64,000 nt of DNA from Maricaulis maris_C (GTDB lineage Bacteria; Pseudomonadota; Alphaproteobacteria; Caulobacterales; Maricaulaceae). The position numbers were made by a program, and so were the translations under genes. The stretch is from positions 620,001-684,000 of the forward strand of contig NZ_JAGDYT010000001.1 of the NCBI RefSeq assembly GCF_049116555.1, read 5' to 3'. Numbering within the stretch: the first letter of the stretch is position 1; every line of letters starts with the position of its first letter. A model generated the notes under the pieces. The model was not told the origin of the DNA. It ran no database searches and worked only from the letters and a program-made list of their open reading frames with translations. This document shows positions 58,362 through 64,000 of the stretch, piece after piece.

Positions 58362-59166
58362 TGACCCGTTTGACCATCTCGTCCCACTCGTCATCGGTGA
58401 GCTTGAACCTGTCTATCATCTCGTTGCGCGGAATGGCGCGCGCTGAAGGCAGCCACATGCCCAGGAAGAAGAAGACCAGCGTGCCCAGCATGGCGAGCAA
58501 CGGCGCGGCGAGGGCAAAAAAGGCGAAGACCGAGGAGACCGCGAGCGTCACGCCCATGCCGGCGATCACAATGGTCCGACCGACGACCTTCAAACGAGTC
58601 TTGATGGGGACCATTGGAGACAGGGTATTGGTGTGGACGAGTTCGGCAGCGGCCATCATTGCGCCCGAGATCGCCAATACGCCCGCATTCCACAGCGCCA
58701 GCGTGGAGCCCGTCAGGCTGGTATTCGGTCCGACCGGCGCGCCCAGAAGTCCGTCCATCCCGCCCTGGATGACCAGTGTCGCCACGACCATCGAGGCCGA
58801 GAGTGCGATACCGGCATAGGATTCCCACTTGTACTCGCGGTGATACTCGATCAGCGCCTCATGGGAGAGCTTGCCGGTCTCGATCAGGTATTCCTCGGCA
58901 TGACGGTAGCGGCGGATGACGCCATCCTTGCCGCGAGAGGCCTTTCGGTTCTGCGCCCGCGCCGTCAAGGCGAAAAACACGATGGCGACGCCGTAAATGC
59001 CGATCATGCTGGAGAGCGGCGGCAGGTTGATAAAGCTGTCCCAGGCACAACCGGGAGACATCGGACCCGGGCTGCATGTCTCGTCCGGCAGGAAAAACGC
59101 GCTCAGGAAGACCCATCCCAAGGCGACCAGGAGCGTCAGCGTCACGTATTTGAGCAGATTCCCCAC
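58339..59166 (-). CDS. Polytopic membrane protein, unknown function
   Basis: 275 residues. Membrane helices near 8-28, 53-70, 117-137, 155-173 and 188-226; a conserved-looking N-terminal periplasmic loop with two Cys (CSPGPMSPGC) and a charged C-terminal tail WDEMVKRVNDGSKRK. Start is GTG 59166 with GGAGGAGG just upstream. Overlaps the HAD gene. No family recognised. Confidence 0.7.
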   Translation of the reverse strand: MGNLLKYVTLTLLVALGWVFLSAFFLPDETCSPGPMSPGCAWDSFINLPPLSSMIGIYGVAIVFFALTARAQNRKASRGKDGVIRRYRHAEEYLIETGKLSHEALIEYHREYKWESYAGIALSASMVVATLVIQGGMDGLLGAPVGPNTSLTGSTLALWNAGVLAISGAMMAAAELVHTNTLSPMVPIKTRLKVVGRTIVIAGMGVTLAVSSVFAFFALAAPLLAMLGTLVFFFLGMWLPSARAIPRNEMIDRFKLTDDEWDEMVKRVNDGSKRK

Positions 59167-59225
59167 ATCATCCTCCTCCGGGTGTTATCCGACGATCATA
59201 CAAGCCAGCCGCGTGGCGGAAAACC

Positions 59226-59792
59226 TCAATCGGCCCGCAGGGGCCCGGGCAGGAAGCGATAGAGCTTGAAGGCCGCCGCCAGCCACAGCCCGATCATCCA
59301 GGCATTCAGGGCCAGATCCTGGCCAATCCAGCCCATCCCCGCCGCCAGCAGGGGCAGGCCGGCGCCCAGCACGGCGAGGAGTTGCCCGATCAGCGCGATG
59401 GGGGCGGCTGAAGCGGAGAGGCTGTCTGCAGGTTGCGGGCGCAGCAGTGTGTCGCCATCGCTGACCAGGATTGCCAGGATCGGCACCACAAGCAGGGCCG
59501 GTGTGCCGATGATGAGGAGGTAGAGGAGGAGGAAGAGATTGGCATGGCCGGCCCGCGCCAGTCGGGCGAGCAGCGTGTCGCCGGTTAGCCGTGTGGCAGC
59601 GATCACACTGGCCCCAATCCAGCCCGCAGCTCCCAAGGCCGCCAGAGCCCGGGCGCTGTCGAGAAAGCCGTCGAACTGGGCCACGCCCTCGGCCGTTGCG
59701 GTCCAGCGAAAGGAAAACCAGATCGCCACCGGACCGGTGATCACCAGGATGAGGCGCAGCAGGGCGGCGAGGTTTGAGAGGCGCGTGGACAC
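59226..59792 (-). CDS. Membrane protein downstream of uvrC
   Basis: 188 residues with five or six hydrophobic segments (LRLILVITGPVAIWF, AAGWIGASVIAAT, LFLLLYLLIIGTPALLVVPILAIL, IALIGQLLAVLGAGLPLLAAG, MIGLWLAAAFKLYRF). Start GTG 59792 has GGAG 8 bases upstream and begins 14 bases after the uvrC stop; a longer frame would run into uvrC. Function unknown. Confidence 0.65.
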   Translation of the reverse strand: MSTRLSNLAALLRLILVITGPVAIWFSFRWTATAEGVAQFDGFLDSARALAALGAAGWIGASVIAATRLTGDTLLARLARAGHANLFLLLYLLIIGTPALLVVPILAILVSDGDTLLRPQPADSLSASAAPIALIGQLLAVLGAGLPLLAAGMGWIGQDLALNAWMIGLWLAAAFKLYRFLPGPLRAD

Positions 59793-59805
59793 AGGTGTCG
59801 CTCCG

Positions 59806-61707
59806 TTATTTCTGGAACCAGTCATGGACCTTCTTGGCCATGGCTTTGGAGATGCCGTCAACGGCTTCCAGGTCCGCCAGCGCCGCATTGCGCACCGCCT
59901 TGGCAGAGCCGAAATGGGCCAGCAGCGCTTTCTTGCGCGAGGGGCCGATGCCGTCGATCCCGTCCAGCGGGTTCTCTGTCATCTGTTTCTTGCGCTTGGC
60001 CCGATGCCCGCCAATGGCGAAGCGGTGGGCTTCGTCGCGCAGACGCTGGAGATAGTAGAGGACCGGGTCCTTCATCGGCAGTTTGAACGGCGGCTTGCCA
60101 GGCAGGTAGAAAGCCTCGCGGCCGGCATCGCGTTCAGGCCCCTTGGCGATGGCGGCAATGGTGATGCCGGTCTCCGCCGTGATGCCCAGCTCTTCCGCGA
60201 TTTCCATGACGGAGGACAATTGCCCCTTGCCGCCATCGATCAGGACGAGATCGGGCACGGGGGCGCCGTCGTCGCGCTCTTTCAGGAGCCGTGAGAAGCG
60301 CCGCTTCAGCATCGCCTTCATCATGGCGAAATCGTCATTGGTGGCGGCATCATCGCCCTTCATGTTGAAGCGGCGATAATGGGTTTTCTCGAACCCTTCC
60401 GGACCGGCGACGATCATGGCGCCAAGCGCATTCGTGCCCTGGATATGGGAATTGTCATAGACCTCGATGCGCTGGGGCATGTCGGGCAGATCGAAGATGC
60501 GCTGAACGCCCTTGAGCAATTGTGTCTGGGTCGCGCTTTCCGACAGGCGGCGGGCGAGGCTCTCGCGGGCATTGGTCAGCGTGCGCTCGACGAGCTTGCG
60601 CTTTTCACCGCGCTGGGGCGTGTGCAGGGCGACCTTGCGCTCGGTCTTCAGACTTAGGGCCTCGCCCAGCAATTGCGCTTCCTCGATCTCGTGCGAGAGG
60701 AGGATCAATGCGGGCGCCGGTTTGTCGTCATAGAATTGGGCCACGAAGGCCGCCAGGACTTCGGCCGGTTCGGCCTCGCTGTCATGACGCGGGAAGAAGG
60801 ACTGATTGCCCCAATTCTGTCCGGCCCTGAAGAAGAAGACCTGGACGCAGGACTTGCCGCCATCCTGATGGACCGCAACGACATCGGCCTCTTCGACTCC
60901 GTCCGGATTGATGCCCTGGTCCGTGGTGACGGCGGCGATGGCGCGAATCCGGTCGCGCAGCTTGGCCGCGCTTTCGAAGTCCATCGCCTCCGCGGCTTCG
61001 CTCATGCGGGCCTGCAAGTCCTGGCGCAAGGCGTTGGAACGGCCACGCAGGAAATCCGTCGCTTCTGCGACCAGGGCGCCATAGGCGGCCGGTTCGATCA
61101 GATCGACACAGGGACCGGCGCAGCGCTTGATCTGATAGAGCATGCAGGGGCGCGATCGGCCTTCATAGACGCTGTCCGAACAGGTGCGGATGAGGAAGGC
61201 CTTCTGCAGCGTGTTGAGGGTCTGGTTGACCGCACCGACTGAGGCAAAGGGGCCGAAATAATCGCCTTTCGCCTTGCGTGATCCGCGATGCTTGGTCAGT
61301 TGCGGCGCCGCATGATCCTTGCGGATCAGGATATAGGGGAAGCTCTTGTCATCGCGCAGCAGGATATTGAAGCGCGGTTTGAGCGACTTGATCAGATTGG
61401 CTTCCAGCAGCAGGGCTTCGGTCTCGGTCTGGGTGACGACGAACTCCATCCGGCGGGTCAGCGCAATCATCATGGCGATGCGGTTGGAGTGCCCGCGGCC
61501 ATTGGCATAATTGGAGACCCGGTTCTTCAAATGTCGGGCCTTGCCGACATAGAGGACCGCCCCATCTTCGCCGAACATGCGATAGACGCCCGGCTTGGGT
61601 GGCAGGTTCTTGACGTAGTCGGCGATGAGTTTCGCGCCGCCGAGCGATTGCCTTGCCGCGGACGACGCGTCATCTATCGCTTCGGATTGAGGAGTTTGGG
61701 ACGTCAT
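59806..61707 (-). CDS. uvrC: Excinuclease ABC subunit C
   Basis: 633 residues. 3' and 5' incision in nucleotide excision repair. GIY-YIG domain PGVYRMFGEDGAVLYVGKA, Cys-rich SRPCMLYQIKRCAGPC, UVR helix, endonuclease-V-like domain (VYDNSHIQGTNALGAMIV, LVLIDGGKGQLS) and C-terminal helix-hairpin-helix GIDGIGPSRKKALLAHFG. The ATG at 61707 shares two bases with the ATG of the divergent SDR gene. An ATG at 61758 would add 17 codons without family similarity. Confidence 0.95.
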   Translation of the reverse strand: MTSQTPQSEAIDDASSAARQSLGGAKLIADYVKNLPPKPGVYRMFGEDGAVLYVGKARHLKNRVSNYANGRGHSNRIAMMIALTRRMEFVVTQTETEALLLEANLIKSLKPRFNILLRDDKSFPYILIRKDHAAPQLTKHRGSRKAKGDYFGPFASVGAVNQTLNTLQKAFLIRTCSDSVYEGRSRPCMLYQIKRCAGPCVDLIEPAAYGALVAEATDFLRGRSNALRQDLQARMSEAAEAMDFESAAKLRDRIRAIAAVTTDQGINPDGVEEADVVAVHQDGGKSCVQVFFFRAGQNWGNQSFFPRHDSEAEPAEVLAAFVAQFYDDKPAPALILLSHEIEEAQLLGEALSLKTERKVALHTPQRGEKRKLVERTLTNARESLARRLSESATQTQLLKGVQRIFDLPDMPQRIEVYDNSHIQGTNALGAMIVAGPEGFEKTHYRRFNMKGDDAATNDDFAMMKAMLKRRFSRLLKERDDGAPVPDLVLIDGGKGQLSSVMEIAEELGITAETGITIAAIAKGPERDAGREAFYLPGKPPFKLPMKDPVLYYLQRLRDEAHRFAIGGHRAKRKKQMTENPLDGIDGIGPSRKKALLAHFGSAKAVRNAALADLEAVDGISKAMAKKVHDWFQK

Positions 61708-62473
61708 GTCGGACAGGATTGCGCTCGTAACCGGCGGCGGCAAGCGCCTGGGTGCCAAAATCGCCAGCGCCCTCGGCGAGGATGGCTGGCATGTGATCGT
61801 CCATTACAATGCTTCGGCGTCCGAGGCACAGGCCGTGGCCGCACAAATTCGCGAGGTCGGCGGATCGGGGACAGCGGTCGGTTTCGACCTGGCCGATACC
61901 GGCGCGGTCGAGGCCTTCCTGGCCGGTGTGGGACGTGTCGACGTTCTGATCAACTCCGCCTCCATTTTCGAGATGGACCGGCCGGAAGACGTCACCCCGC
62001 AATCGCTGGAGGCTCACTGGCGCATCAATGCCGCCGCGCCGGTGCTGCTGGCGAAGGCGATGTCAGCCCATCACACGGAGCGGGCCTCGGGCTGTGTGAT
62101 CAATCTGCTCGACCAGAAACTCTTCAATCTCAATCCGGATTTCTTCGCCTACACCCTGTCCAAGCAGGCGCTGCTGGGGGCGACTACAACCATGGCGATG
62201 GCCTTTGCACCGGCCGTCCGCGTCAATGCGATCGCGCCCGGCATTACCCTGCCATCGGGTGGCCAGGGCGCCGAGGAGTTTGCCCGCGCCCACGCGATGA
62301 ACCCGATGCGTGGTGGCTCGACGCCTGATGACATCATCCGCGCGGTGCGCTTCATCCTTGCGACCCCGTCCATGACGGGCGAGACGATCACCATTGATGG
62401 TGGCCAGCATCTCGACGCCCGCAATCGCGACGTCATGTATGCCACCGGCGTGCCGAAGGATGACGCCTCATGA
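61706..62473 (+). CDS. SDR-family oxidoreductase, FolM/pteridine reductase-like
   Basis: 255 residues. NAD(P)-binding TGGGKRLGAKIASALG, INSAS, and catalytic YTLSK. TGGGKRLG with Arg (rather than GIG) is typical of FolM/pteridine reductases, and folB follows with ATGA overlap, so a role in pterin or folate reduction is likely. GAGGAG is 11 bases upstream of the ATG, inside the uvrC coding region. The start codons of the two genes overlap head to head. Confidence 0.82.
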   Translation: MSDRIALVTGGGKRLGAKIASALGEDGWHVIVHYNASASEAQAVAAQIREVGGSGTAVGFDLADTGAVEAFLAGVGRVDVLINSASIFEMDRPEDVTPQSLEAHWRINAAAPVLLAKAMSAHHTERASGCVINLLDQKLFNLNPDFFAYTLSKQALLGATTTMAMAFAPAVRVNAIAPGITLPSGGQGAEEFARAHAMNPMRGGSTPDDIIRAVRFILATPSMTGETITIDGGQHLDARNRDVMYATGVPKDDAS

Positions 62474-62871
62474 GACTGGATCAGGTGATCGAGAATGCCC
62501 TTGCCAATGCCTCGGGCGAGGATGTCTTCGTCTATCGGCTCGAGGGCGTGAAGATGGATGTCGAGATCGGCATTCACGACTATGAGCGCGGCGTGAAACA
62601 GCGCGTGCTGATCGATGTCGTTACCCTGGTCAACAAGGCCTGGTGCGGCTCGGACGATATCGCCACCGTGGTCGATTACGACTATATCCTGCACGGCATC
62701 AAGGCCCTTGAAGAGCGCCAGTTCGACCTCCAGGAAACCCTGTGCGGAGTTGTCCTCGATCTCGCCCTGGCGCCCGCCACCGTCGCCGCCGCCCAGGTCA
62801 CCACCCGCAAGGTTGATGCCTATGCCGATGCCGAAGCGGTGGGTCTGACGCGGTTCCGGCGGAAGGTTTAG
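62470..62871 (+). CDS. folB: Dihydroneopterin aldolase FolB
   Basis: 133 residues. Folate pathway: dihydroneopterin to 6-hydroxymethyl-dihydropterin. VEIGIHDYERGVKQRVLIDV with the substrate-binding Glu, VDYDYILHGIKAL, and the C-terminal TTRKVDAYADAEAVGLTRFR (Lys catalytic). Coupled with the SDR gene through ATGA. Confidence 0.93.
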   Translation: MRLDQVIENALANASGEDVFVYRLEGVKMDVEIGIHDYERGVKQRVLIDVVTLVNKAWCGSDDIATVVDYDYILHGIKALEERQFDLQETLCGVVLDLALAPATVAAAQVTTRKVDAYADAEAVGLTRFRRKV

Positions 62872-63312
62872 GGCCGGCGACCTCTCCGCCCTTTCTTTCC
62901 CGCAATGTGGGGAATTGGGTTCAGCGTCGCGACGCGAAGCTGAGGTCGACGGCCCCCGAGCGCAGCGAGGGGGCATGCTGTCTGCGGCGTCACCCCTCCG
63001 CCCCACCGTTCGCGCGGCGATCCACCTCGCCTTGTCCGGGCGAGGACCTGGTGACCATGTTGCGCCTAGCCGCGCAAACCCACCCATGCATCACTTGCCG
63101 AGACGTCGCCGTGTCCGGTTTTCCAGGTCAAGGGCGCGCAGCGCCGCTTCGCGGTTTCACCCTTGAGCTGGAAAACCGGACACGGCCTGCTGGCAGACAA
63201 GTGATGTAGGGTCCAGACTGCGCGCGAGCGCGGCAGATCAAGGCGCTTGGCCAGCTTCCAAGGCGCGCGCTCACGCAGGCGTCCCACCCTGCCTCAACCG
63301 TCTCACCCTGCC
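62872..63312. other. 441-base intergenic region with repeats
   Basis: No gene here. The first half has GC-rich runs such as GCCCCC...GGGGGC (about 62952-62974), and CACCCCTCCGCCCCACCG, typical of intergenic repeats. The middle holds the second hairpin element (63089-63206). Downstream of it CCACCCTGCCTCAACCGTCT and CACCCTGCCTCAATCGT (63284-63320) form a short direct repeat beside the end of the last gene. Confidence 0.6.
63089..63206. repeat. Long inverted repeat, copy 2 (hairpin element)
   Basis: Arms CATCACTTG...GCCGTGTCCGGTT (from 63089) and the reverse complement ending at 63206; the inner GTGTCCGGTTTTCCAG matches its partner exactly and TCAAGGG/CCCTTGA closes the stem around a loop of about 26 bases. 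It shares GCCTGCTGGC.GACAAG and the CCGGTT core with copy 1 at 46013-46113. Located between folB and the last gene. Confidence 0.8.
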
Positions 63313-64000
63313 TCAATCGTCCCGCTTCAGCATGATCGTCGCCGTGTAGGGCAGATAGATGGACAGTTCCAGCGGGCCGGACTGGGTCAGGCGGACGCGT
63401 TCGTGCAAGCTTGTTGCGACGTTGATGTCGTACTCATTGCCGAACGTCGAGCGCAGGAAGCGGACATCAGTGGCGATCGCGCGGATGACGTCATTGCGAT
63501 ACTGGTCGGCGCCACCGGTCAGGGTGAGGCTGTAGGAGGATGACGCTTCCACCGTGGCGCGACCGGTCGCGGTCAGGCCCGCGACGAAGGCGGCGACGCG
63601 GTTGTCGGCATCATCGAAATCATCGGGCGCCCCTACCGGCGTCTTGAGATATAGCGTGACAGTCGAGACATCCTCGCGGCGCGGATGTTCCTGGATATCG
63701 ACCTGGCCGATCATGCCTGCGTCGAGATCGACCAGCCCGTCACCCATCATCGACACGGTGATCCCGGCGACGTTGTCGGCGCGCTCCAGCACGGTCTGGA
63801 GTGTGGCACGCACTTCTTCGCGGCGCTCATCGCGTTCGCGGGTGTCAGAGAGGATTTCAACGGTGACGAGGAAATTGTCGGCCCGGCGCACGACATGGAC
63901 ATGGGGGACGGCCTGGACTTCACGCGCCCGGGCGGCGTCCGGGCGGGCGATCCGCGATCCGGTCACCACGATCTCGTCCTGAAACGCTTCGGCGGCATGC
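63313..64000 (-). CDS. Secreted hypothetical protein (5' truncated by window edge)
   Basis: The frame is open to the window end; about 228 residues are visible. It starts with HAAEAFQDEIVVTGSRIA, which looks like a signal-peptide end followed by a mature N-terminus. The rest holds two similar alpha/beta units (ADNFLVTVEILSDTRERDER and DVSTVTLYLKTPVGAPDDF), each followed by helix. No domain recognised; a SIMPL-like or periplasmic binding role can be imagined but not supported. The start codon is outside. Confidence 0.65.
   Translation of the reverse strand, partial: HAAEAFQDEIVVTGSRIARPDAARAREVQAVPHVHVVRRADNFLVTVEILSDTRERDERREEVRATLQTVLERADNVAGITVSMMGDGLVDLDAGMIGQVDIQEHPRREDVSTVTLYLKTPVGAPDDFDDADNRVAAFVAGLTATGRATVEASSSYSLTLTGGADQYRNDVIRAIATDVRFLRSTFGNEYDINVATSLHERVRLTQSGPLELSIYLPYTATIMLKRDD

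Noticed and set aside
1..64000. CRISPR arrays, prophage, insertion sequences, rRNA or replication origin
   Set aside because: No regularly spaced direct repeats, transposase, integrase, phage structural gene, rRNA or dnaA/parAB locus was seen.

Overview
The window is a GC-rich bacterial chromosome segment with dense, mostly operonic genes. Gene order and content point to an alphaproteobacterium: petABC, the moxR/DUF58/DUF4159 operon beside DUF1285/Nudix/CCA-transferase, prs-rplY-pth-ychF, lgt-midA, ubiK-ybjN-proC and uvrC-SDR-folB. A Maricaulis-like or other Hyphomonadaceae-type marine relative is my best guess. That is an inference from gene content; no rRNA is present. Only housekeeping and a few accessory loci are seen. 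I found no phage, no insertion sequence and no CRISPR array.

Layout. 0-9.5 kb: the end of lpdA, a secreted alpha/beta hydrolase, a thioesterase, an Ldh_2 dehydrogenase, a TonB-C periplasmic protein, a methyl-accepting chemotaxis protein, tRNA-Met, a membrane sterol-desaturase-like enzyme and a membrane-anchored AraC regulator. 9.2-12.5 kb: cutA opposite queC-queE, then two tandem secreted paralogs and a His/Asp-tailed lipoprotein. 12.6-22.2 kb: a minus-strand moxR-DUF58-BatA/DUF4159-VWA operon, divergent from DUF1285-Nudix-small membrane protein-CCA transferase. 22.2-32.5 kb: CPBP protease/AraC pair, hemF, trmL, the cytochrome bc1 operon, then mtnP, a trypsin-like protease, a LprI-like protein, a GST, apt and a YdjM-like membrane protein. 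32.5-44.7 kb: S10 peptidase, rlmJ, a frameshifted M50-like gene, a chimeric phzF::rlmJ fragment, an ABC-2 exporter, phzF, a methyltransferase, hydrolase, crotonase, MFS pump and truncated globin. 44.7-53 kb: ychF, pth, rplY, prs, midA, lgt, ubiK, ybjN, proC. 53-64 kb: a ParDE module, an orphan gene, an EnvZ/OmpR-type two-component system, GDPD, CDP-alcohol transferase, HAD phosphatase, membrane proteins, uvrC, folM-like SDR, folB and a truncated secreted protein.

Notable signals. A 64-codon ORF at 36611-36805 is an in-frame fusion of a phzF start with an rlmJ end; both parent genes are intact on either side. Two copies of a long hairpin repeat occur at 46013-46113 (with an unresolved NN at its tip) and 63089-63206. 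queC, hemF and rlmJ have a promoter-like -10 sequence so close to the ATG, with no Shine-Dalgarno, that leaderless transcripts are likely. The window gives no convincing undescribed defence or biosynthetic system; the chimera and the hairpin repeat family are the most unusual items.
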